From Planctomycetaceae bacterium (GTDB lineage Bacteria; Planctomycetota; Planctomycetia; Pirellulales; Pirellulaceae): 14,885 nucleotides of DNA. The notes beneath the pieces were generated by a model that worked only from the letters and a program-made list of their open reading frames with translations, did not search any database and was not told the DNA's origin. The stretch covers positions 1-14,885 of the forward strand of contig SXHS01000302.1 in assembly GCA_005773145.1 (NCBI GenBank), in the 5' to 3' direction. The position numbers were made by a program, and so were the translations under genes. Positions 1 to 6,559 of this stretch are shown in pieces (within the stretch, counting starts at the first letter, position 1; every line of letters starts with the position of its first letter).

Positions 1-531
1 AGACTTCAAGACAGCATGAATGACCTGGCCGCTCAATTCGCCGGCCCCAGCAATGCGGGCGACCATATTCGCATTGAATACGCTTTCCGGTCCGGAGGTG
101 TTTGGCAGCACGCCTTCCTGGGAGGCACGGGAACAAGCCAAACCAACGATATCATTTCGTTCTATCCTTCGGGCGCCGATCTGGCGAGCAATCCCAGTTG
201 GGGTCCGGCCTGGGGGCTTGGCAAATTTGCACCACCGAGCATCGGCAACCAAACCAGCACCATGCACGATCCCAATGCATGGAACACGATGCGGATCGAT
301 TATGTGAATGGCGCCTCGACATTCGATTGGTCCGTTAACGGCGCGGCGACGGAGACGTTAAACATCAACGGCGCCCCACAGAACCTCACGAGAATGTTTT
401 TCACGGATGAAGGTCCCTGGGACGGCGCTTCGTACCTCGACTCGATTTCAGTTGTACCTGAGCCGTCCACGGTTCTACTTTTGCTGAGCGGGGCGCTAGG
501 TGTGATTTGGCGTCTCAGGCGACGAAAATAA
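1..531 (+). CDS. PEP-CTERM sorting domain protein, 5' end outside window
   Basis: The frame is open from the first base, so the start and signal peptide lie upstream. The visible 176 residues comprise a beta-rich globular part (motifs such as FRSGGVWQH, NAWNTMRIDYVNG and FDWSVNGAATETLN) and a C-terminal tail with VVPEPS, a short hydrophobic stretch and the basic end RLRRRK. That tripartite tail is the PEP-CTERM signal, which in its family is recognised by an exosortase and links protein export to the envelope or an extracellular matrix. The globular part resembles a concanavalin-like/LamG sandwich in composition, but I cannot prove the fold. It is a close tandem paralogue of the next gene, aligning without gaps over about 144 residues with roughly 22 differences. 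It ends directly at the PEP-CTERM tail and lacks the dockerin-like repeats of its neighbour. Molecular function is unknown. Confidence 0.85.
   Translation, partial: RLQDSMNDLAAQFAGPSNAGDHIRIEYAFRSGGVWQHAFLGGTGTSQTNDIISFYPSGADLASNPSWGPAWGLGKFAPPSIGNQTSTMHDPNAWNTMRIDYVNGASTFDWSVNGAATETLNINGAPQNLTRMFFTDEGPWDGASYLDSISVVPEPSTVLLLLSGALGVIWRLRRRK
13..444 (+). repeat. Direct repeat copy A (tandem gene duplication)
   Basis: This coding stretch matches 922-1353 at a constant offset of 909 bp with no insertion or deletion, including long identical runs around 33-75 and 123-162. It marks a fairly recent tandem duplication of the PEP-CTERM gene. The homology stops just before the two C-terminal tails diverge. 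Confidence 0.9.
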
Positions 532-628
532 AAAATTGTGAAGCGCGCGACTCCTATCTTCCGGTACATAAGAACGAGTGGGAGAACTTGGGTCTTTGTG
601 TTGATGTTGCCTCCGGTTACCTATTTAT

Positions 629-634
629 AAGGAG
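629..634 (+). promoter_or_regulatory. Shine-Dalgarno AAGGAG deciding the start at 642
   Basis: AAGGAG lies 7 nt upstream of ATG 642. It favours this start over the upstream in-frame start at 507, which would overlap the previous gene and add a non-signal-like leader of 45 residues. Confidence 0.8.
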
Positions 635-641
635 AGTCGTC

Positions 642-1649
642 ATGACTCACAAGAAATTCGCTAGCTGCGTCGTTACCGTATTGTGCATGACGATCTTGAG
701 CGTGATGCCTAAGAGGACGGAGGCGATCCTTGTCACGAATGTTACCCAGGATACGGTTCTTTTTTCCCACGACTACGAGAACGGCACGGTAGGAAACGAT
801 GTATCGACCGCCCCGCCCACCGTCGGCACTTGGGCATGGGGGACAAAGAATCCCCGCAATTCCACACTTTATGCCGACACCACTCCCTATTCGGGGAGCC
901 AACACCTGACGCTGATAGACAACATGAATGACCTGGCAGCCCAATTCGCCGGCCCCAGCAATGCGGGCGACCATATTCGCATTCAATACGCTTTCCGGTC
1001 CGGGGGAGTCTGGCAGCACGGCTTCCTGGGGGGCACGGGAACAAGCCAAACCAACGATATCATCTCGTTCTATCCCGTGGGAATTGACCTGGCCAGCGAT
1101 CCAGGTTGGGGGCCCGACTGGGGGATTGGCAAATTCGCTTCAGGAAGTATTGGAAGCCAAACGAGTTTTACGCACGATGCCAATGCTTGGAACACGATGC
1201 AGATCGATTACGTCAACGGTGCAACTACGTTCGACTGGTCCGTCAACGGCGCGGCGACCGAGACGCTGAACATCAACGGCACCGGGCAGAATCTTACGCG
1301 AATGTTCTTCACCGACGAGGGTCCCTGGGCAGGAACATCGTACCTCGACTCGCTGGTGGTGGTGGCTGAGCCTCTGGCCGGCGATCTGAACGGCGACGGG
1401 TTCGTGGGTCAGGACGATTTGAACATCGTCTTGGGTGACTGGGGAAATATGCCACCGGGCGACCCACGTGCCGACCCCAGTGGCGATGGATTTGTTGGTC
1501 AGGACGACTTGAATCCCGTGTTGGGCGATTGGGGTCAAGGCACGATGCCGGCAGTCGGTTTACTAAATGCCGTGCCCGAGCCGCAATCGCTTTGGCTGGC
1601 AGTAATCGCGGTTGCTGGATGGCTGCCTTTCCGGCGACGAAAGTGGTAG
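642..1649 (+). CDS. PEP-CTERM protein with two dockerin-like repeats
   Basis: 335 residues from ATG 642. Residues 1-27 form a signal peptide (MTHKK, hydrophobic core, ending near RTEA). Residues of roughly 95-240 repeat the globular domain of the preceding paralogue. From residue 247 there are two repeats of the form D-x-NGDGFVGQDDLN-x-VLGDWG (about 247-268 and 278-298). Their DxNGDG and DxSGDG loops are EF-hand/dockerin type I calcium sites, common in planctomycete exported proteins. VPEP at 311-314, a hydrophobic helix and RRRKW make up a PEP-CTERM sorting tail. It is therefore an exported protein predicted to be processed by an exosortase. The dockerin-like module could bind calcium or a partner protein; no cohesin is visible here. 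No catalytic motif was recognised. The first 26 codons upstream of homologous sequence in the neighbour cannot be compared because that copy is cut by the window. Confidence 0.88.
   Translation: MTHKKFASCVVTVLCMTILSVMPKRTEAILVTNVTQDTVLFSHDYENGTVGNDVSTAPPTVGTWAWGTKNPRNSTLYADTTPYSGSQHLTLIDNMNDLAAQFAGPSNAGDHIRIQYAFRSGGVWQHGFLGGTGTSQTNDIISFYPVGIDLASDPGWGPDWGIGKFASGSIGSQTSFTHDANAWNTMQIDYVNGATTFDWSVNGAATETLNINGTGQNLTRMFFTDEGPWAGTSYLDSLVVVAEPLAGDLNGDGFVGQDDLNIVLGDWGNMPPGDPRADPSGDGFVGQDDLNPVLGDWGQGTMPAVGLLNAVPEPQSLWLAVIAVAGWLPFRRRKW
922..1353 (+). repeat. Direct repeat copy B (tandem gene duplication)
   Basis: Counterpart of 13-444, in the same reading frame and free of indels. The second copy continues after this point into the dockerin-like repeats that copy A lacks. 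Confidence 0.9.
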
Positions 1650-1689
1650 CATCGAATACACCACAGGCGTTAAGCCGAAAGCGACTATT

Positions 1690-2703
1690 ATGTCACCCCC
1701 TCACCCTCTCACGCCCTCACCCCGTCAGCGTCACGCAACCGGCTTTACCCTCGTGGAGCTCTTGGTGGTGATCGCCATTATCGGCATCCTCATCGCGCTG
1801 CTTCTGCCGGCCGTGCAGGCCGCCCGAGAAGCCGCCCGCCGGATGACGTGCAGTAACAATCTGAAGCAGATTGCCCTGGCTATCCAGAACTATCATGACA
1901 CCAACAGGATGATGCCGTTTAATGCCAACAATGCCGGCTACACCAGCGGCACGTGGGAGCAGCCGGGCCCGGGCCAGTTGAATACGAAATGCAACGGTTT
2001 CAGTTGGTTTGCCGGCATACTGCCGTTTATCGAGGAATCAGCCATCTTCGATGAATTGGACTTCAAAGTTCCCGCCGTGCATCCTAGAAATCGGCAGCTA
2101 ATCAAGCGGCCGATTATCGGCCTTGCCTGTCCGAGCGATCCGGTCGTGTCACGATTAGTGCGCAACGACATGGATTATCATTGGACATGGACGGCAGGCG
2201 GCCGAAACTTCGATTCCGATACCGCCGCCGTGTACACGTACAAAGGGGTTGCGCGAGGCAGCGAGCCGGTCTCTGGGCCGATTCACTTGTTTCACTACAT
2301 CAAATACAACAATGGTTCAAGCGACTACCCAGTCAATCGCCGCTTGATGAAATTCCGGCACGTTAAAGACGGCCTCAGCCGTCAACTCCTCCTGGGCGAG
2401 CAGTCTTACGAATGTTCGCGGATGGCCTGGGCGCCTTCGATTGGCAGCTATGTGGATCCTGGCTTGGGCGTCAATGCCGTGTGGCGCGTGTCGGGTCATC
2501 CGTTTCCCGCCGATTGCATCTGGATGATGGCCTTTCTGGCCGAACCCTACTCCATGCACAGTTACCATCCCGCGGGCGCCATGTGCGCGATTGCCGACGG
2601 CAGCGTCCATTTCATTAGCGAGACGGTCAACGAGCAGCTTGTTTTGGATATGGCCCATATCAACAACGGCTTGCCGGTGGGCGGCTATGATCTGACTCAA
2701 TAG
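1690..2703 (+). CDS. DUF1559 prepilin-type N-terminal cleavage/methylation protein
   Basis: 337 residues from ATG 1690. A proline-rich 18-residue leader ends in Gly18, followed by FTLVELLVVIAIIGILIALL. This is the type IV prepilin/pseudopilin signature: cleavage between Gly18 and Phe19, with Glu at mature position 5. PAVQAAREAARRMTCSNNLKQI follows, the usual DUF1559 continuation after the helix. Near the C-terminus, HPAGAMCAIADG fits the H-X9-DG motif associated with this family. DUF1559 proteins occur in dozens to hundreds of copies per planctomycete genome; they are thought to be surface or secretion-associated pseudopilins, but no member's role is settled. The length is typical. An upstream in-frame start at 1612 would overlap the previous gene and lengthen the leader, so 1690 is preferred. 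The LRR gene follows after 6 bp, probably in one transcript. Confidence 0.92.
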   Translation: MSPPHPLTPSPRQRHATGFTLVELLVVIAIIGILIALLLPAVQAAREAARRMTCSNNLKQIALAIQNYHDTNRMMPFNANNAGYTSGTWEQPGPGQLNTKCNGFSWFAGILPFIEESAIFDELDFKVPAVHPRNRQLIKRPIIGLACPSDPVVSRLVRNDMDYHWTWTAGGRNFDSDTAAVYTYKGVARGSEPVSGPIHLFHYIKYNNGSSDYPVNRRLMKFRHVKDGLSRQLLLGEQSYECSRMAWAPSIGSYVDPGLGVNAVWRVSGHPFPADCIWMMAFLAEPYSMHSYHPAGAMCAIADGSVHFISETVNEQLVLDMAHINNGLPVGGYDLTQ

Positions 2704-2709
2704 CAAGTC

Positions 2710-3345
2710 ATGACCATTGCGCAACGCTCACCGCCGCGGCCTTGGTGGAAATGCGATCGCAAGACGCTGGTCGGTGCCGGCTTGCTGTTGGTGGTCGCCG
2801 TTGTCTGGTTAACGGCGCGGATCACGATTACTTATGACGAGCGGCAGGCCGCGACTGCGTTGGAACTGCTCGGCGCGCAGGTGTACTACGACTACCAATG
2901 GGACTCCGATGGTCGATTCATTCAGCCAGTCGGTCCCGTGTGGCTGCTCCGACTGTTTGGCAACGCGCGGGCTGTCACCGGACATTCGTCAACGCTCACG
3001 GATGCCCATTTAGTTCACCTGAATGCTTTGACGCAACTGGAAATTCTCGATTTGACCAATACGCAAGTATCGGGAACGGGCTTTCGAGATGTAGACCAAT
3101 TGACAAAATTGAAGGGACTCTATTTAGCTCGCACGCCGTTTAACGACGAGGGGCTAAAGACGGTCGTCCGGTTTAGCGGCCTTCAGGACATCATTTTGTC
3201 ACAGACACCCGTCAGCGACGAGGGCATTGCTTGTTTAAAACGACTACGGAATCCCCATTCGCTGCGGCTGGACGGTACTCGCTGCAGCGCCGAGGGAATC
3301 AATAAGCTTCGGCAAGAGTTTCCCAGTTGCCAGATTGTGCCATAG
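2710..3345 (+). CDS. Membrane-anchored leucine-rich repeat protein
   Basis: 211 residues. A cytoplasmic basic N-terminus (residues 1-19) is followed by one transmembrane helix at about 22-42 (LVGAGLLLVVAVVWLTA). After a linker containing YYDYQWDSDG, residues of roughly 95-205 carry about four leucine-rich repeats of the L-x-x-L-x-x-L-x-L-x-x-T-x-V/F type (for example LEILDLTNTQVSGTGF, LKGLYLARTPFNDEGL and LQDIILSQTPVSDEGI). This T-x-(V/F)-(S/N)-D-E-G pattern is typical of planctomycete LRR proteins. The predicted role is protein-protein interaction on the periplasmic side; the partner is unknown. The gene starts 6 bp after the DUF1559 stop, suggesting co-transcription. Confidence 0.87.
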   Translation: MTIAQRSPPRPWWKCDRKTLVGAGLLLVVAVVWLTARITITYDERQAATALELLGAQVYYDYQWDSDGRFIQPVGPVWLLRLFGNARAVTGHSSTLTDAHLVHLNALTQLEILDLTNTQVSGTGFRDVDQLTKLKGLYLARTPFNDEGLKTVVRFSGLQDIILSQTPVSDEGIACLKRLRNPHSLRLDGTRCSAEGINKLRQEFPSCQIVP

Positions 3346-3419
3346 TGTTGTCGCGCATGTAGTTGCTCACCAGTGCGGATACACGTGTTGCCTTAAGGCC
3401 GAATATGCAAACTTCTATG

Positions 3420-3520
3420 AGAGGCCCTAACACAACCGCCGGGGACTGTTCCGATTTCGCGGAGTCCGCGGAGCAAAATGTGACTGTCCCCTTCTCCGCG
3501 GCGGTTGTGTCAGGACCTCT
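3420..3520 (+). repeat. Nested palindromic repeat (REP-like core inside 21-bp arms)
   Basis: The outer arms 3420-3440 and 3500-3520 pair at 19 of 21 positions (perfect over acacaaccgcc). Inside, 3441-3491 runs from ggggactgt to actgtcccc, with a central gcgga-g-tccgc hairpin. GGGGAC...GTCCCC palindromes of this kind are, from my knowledge, scattered through Pirellulales genomes and resemble RAYT-mobilised REP elements. Both mismatches in the outer arms become G-U wobbles in RNA from the minus strand. The unit overlaps the only plausible start of the following lipoprotein gene. Confidence 0.75.
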
Positions 3521-3935
3521 TAATGCGTTCCTCCGAACGTCATGCCTGTTGCTGATCCTGACGTTCGTGGGTGGTTGTCGCAGCTCCGATTTGCCGGCAA
3601 CCAGCGTGGTGAATGGTGTAGTCACCTACAAGGGGCAGCCAGTCAAGAACGGTCAAGTTGTCTTTGTACCGCAAGGCGCCGGAAACAGCGGGCGCGGTGT
3701 GACCGACGAGCAGGGCCATTTTACCTTGAGCACCTACGCGACCGGGGACGGCGCCGTGCTGGGCAAACACAAGGTTACGGTCGAGGTGCTTGAGAATCGC
3801 AATCGGGCTGAGCCGCTCCATCGAGCGCGTGCAAGAAGCCCCATCCCGTTGAAATATGCCGAAGTGAACTCAACTCCGCTGGAAATCGAAATCAAGGCAG
3901 ATCCCAACGAGGTTCAATTCGATCTGACCGATTAA
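3507..3935 (+). CDS. Small lipoprotein with transthyretin-like/carboxypeptidase regulatory-like domain
   Basis: From GTG 3507 the product has 142 residues: a short n-region with one Arg, the hydrophobic run SCLLLILTF and the lipobox VGGC, a lipoprotein signal peptide (SPase II, acylated Cys). The mature part has TSVVNGVVTYKGQPVKNG, VVFVPQGAG, GVTDEQGHFTLSTY and GKHKVTVEV, the strand pattern of the beta-sandwich lipoproteins abundant in planctomycetes. Function is unknown; related domains are structural or binding modules. The start is uncertain. The frame stays open back to TTG 3363 and includes ATG 3405 (weak AAGG upstream) and ATG 3417, but these starts add an acidic leader of 30-50 residues translated from the palindromic repeat, unlike any lipoprotein signal. 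GTG 3507 lies in the right arm of that repeat and has no Shine-Dalgarno. Confidence 0.8.
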   Translation: MSGPLNAFLRTSCLLLILTFVGGCRSSDLPATSVVNGVVTYKGQPVKNGQVVFVPQGAGNSGRGVTDEQGHFTLSTYATGDGAVLGKHKVTVEVLENRNRAEPLHRARARSPIPLKYAEVNSTPLEIEIKADPNEVQFDLTD

Positions 3936-4049
3936 CGATTTAACCCAATCGCCTGGATCGAGTACTGCTAAATGTTCCGTATTGTGCTCCGTTACCTTAG
4001 TATCATCCAGACGATGAACAACAAAGTTGTCTTGTCCTGGCGGACCGTC

Positions 4050-5162
4050 ATGCATCGTCGGGTAGCTGCGCTATCGGCCATGATGGGCTACTTGTATTTG
4101 GCGGCAAGCGTAACAGGCCAAGAATTCGAATTAGTTCGTCAACCCTATTTGTTGGATACAGGTCTATCGTCGAGGTCCGTCTCATTTGAAAACCCCACCG
4201 GCGCTGCTGGCCAAGGTGGGCGAGCGGCCAGCCGTTTGGGCGCTGGTAGGAAAGGGTCTCACTCCAAGTCGGTCGAAGCTGGAACGACTGTGGTTCTGGC
4301 CGACATCCAAGGACCCGGCACGATCCGGCACATCTGGCTGACCTTGGCCGATCCGTCCGCAGCCGCAAGTTGGCAGCATAAGCCGGGAACCTTCCGCAAA
4401 TTTGTGATCCGCGCCTATTGGGATAACCAATCGCATCCAAGCATTGAATGTCCGGTGGGTGATTTCTTTGGCTTCGGGCATGGCAAGCTCGTCCACTACC
4501 AGTCCGCCGTGCATTCGGTGGCTGGGAGGGTGGGAATGAATCTCTGGTTGCCCATGCCCTTTCGTGAACATGCAAAGATTGCCATCACGAACGAAGCGGA
4601 CTATCCCATTTCCGTTGTTTACACCATTGACCATACGATTGGTGATAAGCATCCCGAAAACGTGGGATATATGCATACGTTGTTCAGACGAGAGAATCCC
4701 ACGACTCCTGGGCGAGACTTCGAGTTGTTGCCCAAATTGGAGGGGAAAGGGCGCTACATCGGTTCGGTTATTTCAGTGCGGCAACTGAGCGAGCATTGGT
4801 GGGGTGAAGGCGAATTCAAAGTATACATGGATGGCGACAGCGAATTTCCGACGATTTGCGGCACAGGCTCGGAGGACTGGGCTGGTTTTTCCCACGGCCT
4901 GTCTGAGAATCGTTACGCTTATCACGGAGGCATCCTTAGCCAAGGAAAGTTTCATGCGATGTACCGTTGGCACTTGCGCGATCCGATTGCCTGGCAAAAC
5001 GATTGTCGCATCACGATGCAACAGATCGCGTGGAGCGGAGGATTGAGCGAAACCAAAGATGATTGGTCGACGGCGACGTTTTGGTACGAACCGCTGCCCA
5101 GTGCCCCGTTGCCTCCCATGCCGGATGTTGCAGCCCGATCCGCGGATCTTTGGAACGAATAG
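4050..5162 (+). CDS. DUF2961 / GH172-type exported glycoside hydrolase
   Basis: 370 residues from ATG 4050, chosen because MHRRVAALSAMMGYLYLAAS is a good signal peptide; in-frame ATGs at 3972 and 4014 would place 12-26 extra residues before it. DUF2961 hallmarks: early SSRSVSFENPTGAAG, then GPGTIRHIWLT, ECPVGDFFGFGHG, the conserved core HWWGEGEFKVYMDGD, and CGTGSEDW. DUF2961 is now CAZy family GH172, which includes alpha-fructofuranosidase/difructose-anhydride enzymes and exo-D-arabinofuranosidases. Its two catalytic carboxylates are glutamates about 20 residues apart. Candidates here are Glu253 or Glu255 (GEGE) and Glu275 (GTGSED); assigning them needs a structure alignment. The length fits a single GH172 domain. 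Predicted location is periplasmic or extracellular. It is followed after 18 bp by the ceramidase-like gene, so co-transcription is likely. The substrate is unknown; a furanoside-containing glycan is the family-based guess. Confidence 0.88.
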   Translation: MHRRVAALSAMMGYLYLAASVTGQEFELVRQPYLLDTGLSSRSVSFENPTGAAGQGGRAASRLGAGRKGSHSKSVEAGTTVVLADIQGPGTIRHIWLTLADPSAAASWQHKPGTFRKFVIRAYWDNQSHPSIECPVGDFFGFGHGKLVHYQSAVHSVAGRVGMNLWLPMPFREHAKIAITNEADYPISVVYTIDHTIGDKHPENVGYMHTLFRRENPTTPGRDFELLPKLEGKGRYIGSVISVRQLSEHWWGEGEFKVYMDGDSEFPTICGTGSEDWAGFSHGLSENRYAYHGGILSQGKFHAMYRWHLRDPIAWQNDCRITMQQIAWSGGLSETKDDWSTATFWYEPLPSAPLPPMPDVAARSADLWNE

Positions 5163-5167
5163 GAAGT

Positions 5168-5174
5168 GAGAGGA
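5168..5174 (+). promoter_or_regulatory. Shine-Dalgarno GAGAGGA favouring TTG start 5181
   Basis: GAGAGGA is spaced 6 nt from TTG 5181. The alternative in-frame GTG 5166 has only AGGA one base upstream, too close to function. The two starts differ by five residues and both give a signal peptide. Confidence 0.55.
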
Positions 5175-5180
5175 TCGACC

Positions 5181-6557
5181 TTGATTGGACGAAGACTCAT
5201 CGATCGTCGGCTGGCCGCGGTTCTCCTTGCTGGAATGGCCTTCGGAGAGAGCATCGCTGCAGCGCAATCCGATGCGACGTCACTCAAGACCGACATGTTG
5301 CGCGTGGGCGTTGCGACGGCATCGTTCCAGGCTGACGACTCCATGCAGATTGCCGGCGGCATGGGACCCGGCCGCGCCGTGGGGCAGGAAGGCGACCTGC
5401 GGGCCGTGGCTTTCGTGCTTGAGCGGCTGGGTTCGGAGCGACTGGCGATCGTCGCCTGCGACGTGTTGTTTGTCACGCGCGAGATGATCGACAAGGTCGC
5501 CGAGCAAATTCAGCAATCCTGCGGGATTTCGCCGAGTCATTTGTTAGTAAATGCTACGCATACTCATCATGCGCCAAGTACCGTGCGCATTCACGGCTGC
5601 GAGCCGGAACCGGAATTTGTGCGGAGCGTTGAAGAAGGTATCGTGAGTGCCGTTGAAGAGGCGACTCGGCGCTTGACGGCTTGCCGTCTTCAATTCGCCT
5701 TGAACGAGGACGTGAACGTCGGCAAGAACAGCCGCATGAGGTTGAAGGATAACACCATTTACTGGATCGGCCCCTCGCCCGACGCCTTGGAGCCTACTGG
5801 TCCCTTCGATTCCCAAATGCCGGTGCTTTCGTTCCGGAGCGCCGACGAGCGATTGGTGGGTGTCCTTTACAACCATTCCACGCACACGATTGGCACGCTG
5901 TCGCCGAAAGTTCGCTCGCCGTCGTTCTATGGGCTGGCGGCGCAGCAACTGGAACAACAATGGAATGCACCGGTTTGTTTTCTGGAAGGTGCTTCGGGTT
6001 CGACGCATAACCTGACGCATGAGACGACTGACGCTTTGACGGTTGTCAAGCAGGCGGTTTCCGCGGGAGTGGAGAAGGGTCAGCCCATGGCTGTCAATCG
6101 TCTGGCGGCCATCAAGCGGCCATTCCGGTTCAAAGTCCGCACGTTCGATGAGGCGATGGAGGACGAAAAAGTCTCGAGTTATTGCCAGCGCCGAGTGCCC
6201 GCCGTTGCGGAAGCCTACGCGAATATCTTCCGTCAGATGCGCCTTGAGCTTCAGGCCGAACAAGGCAAAGAACGTCAGACTTTGCTGCAGGCCATGCTCA
6301 TCGACGAAGTGGCAATCGTCGGCGTGCCGGCGGAGTTCTTTACCGGCTTAGGGATGGAAATCAAGAAACGGTCTCCTTACCAGCGAACCTATATTGCCGA
6401 ATTGGCGAACGATTGGATCGGCTACTTGCCCGACCGCGAAGCGCACCGTTTAGGCGGTTATCAAACGTGGATGGGCCTGCACAGCTACGCCGAAATTGGC
6501 ACGGGCGAACGAGTGGTCGACCAGATGATTGACATGCTTAACGAGTTGGCGAAATAG
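5181..6557 (+). CDS. Neutral/alkaline ceramidase-like exported hydrolase
   Basis: 458 residues from TTG 5181 (GTG 5166 is the alternative). An Arg-rich n-region, hydrophobic core and AAAQS make a Sec signal peptide. LRVGVATASF...IAGGMGPGRAVGQ matches the start of neutral/alkaline non-lysosomal ceramidases. Conserved metal-site segments: NATHTHHAPS (His127/129/130), NHSTHT (His232, His235) and the distal NDWIGYLPDREAHRLGGYQ region (from 410), where the family has its Glu and Tyr zinc ligands. EGASGSTHN (269-277) occupies the usual position of the active-site serine loop. The family hydrolyses the amide of N-acyl sphingosine, but many bacterial relatives have unknown substrates. The protein ends after the catalytic domain and lacks the C-terminal Ig-like domain of classical ceramidases, as is common in planctomycete versions. 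It lies 18 bp after the GH172 gene and 2 bp before the cytochrome gene. Ceramide as substrate is not established. Confidence 0.85.
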   Translation: MIGRRLIDRRLAAVLLAGMAFGESIAAAQSDATSLKTDMLRVGVATASFQADDSMQIAGGMGPGRAVGQEGDLRAVAFVLERLGSERLAIVACDVLFVTREMIDKVAEQIQQSCGISPSHLLVNATHTHHAPSTVRIHGCEPEPEFVRSVEEGIVSAVEEATRRLTACRLQFALNEDVNVGKNSRMRLKDNTIYWIGPSPDALEPTGPFDSQMPVLSFRSADERLVGVLYNHSTHTIGTLSPKVRSPSFYGLAAQQLEQQWNAPVCFLEGASGSTHNLTHETTDALTVVKQAVSAGVEKGQPMAVNRLAAIKRPFRFKVRTFDEAMEDEKVSSYCQRRVPAVAEAYANIFRQMRLELQAEQGKERQTLLQAMLIDEVAIVGVPAEFFTGLGMEIKKRSPYQRTYIAELANDWIGYLPDREAHRLGGYQTWMGLHSYAEIGTGERVVDQMIDMLNELAK

Positions 6558-6559
6558 CC

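Noticed and set aside
601..627. Promoter-like ttgatg and tattta before the second PEP-CTERM gene
   Set aside because: The spacing is only 15 bp, and a start site downstream of it would remove the Shine-Dalgarno at 629-634.
5544..6263. Minus-strand open frame of 239 codons
   Set aside because: It is antisense to the ceramidase-like gene, is rich in Arg/His and has no family features.
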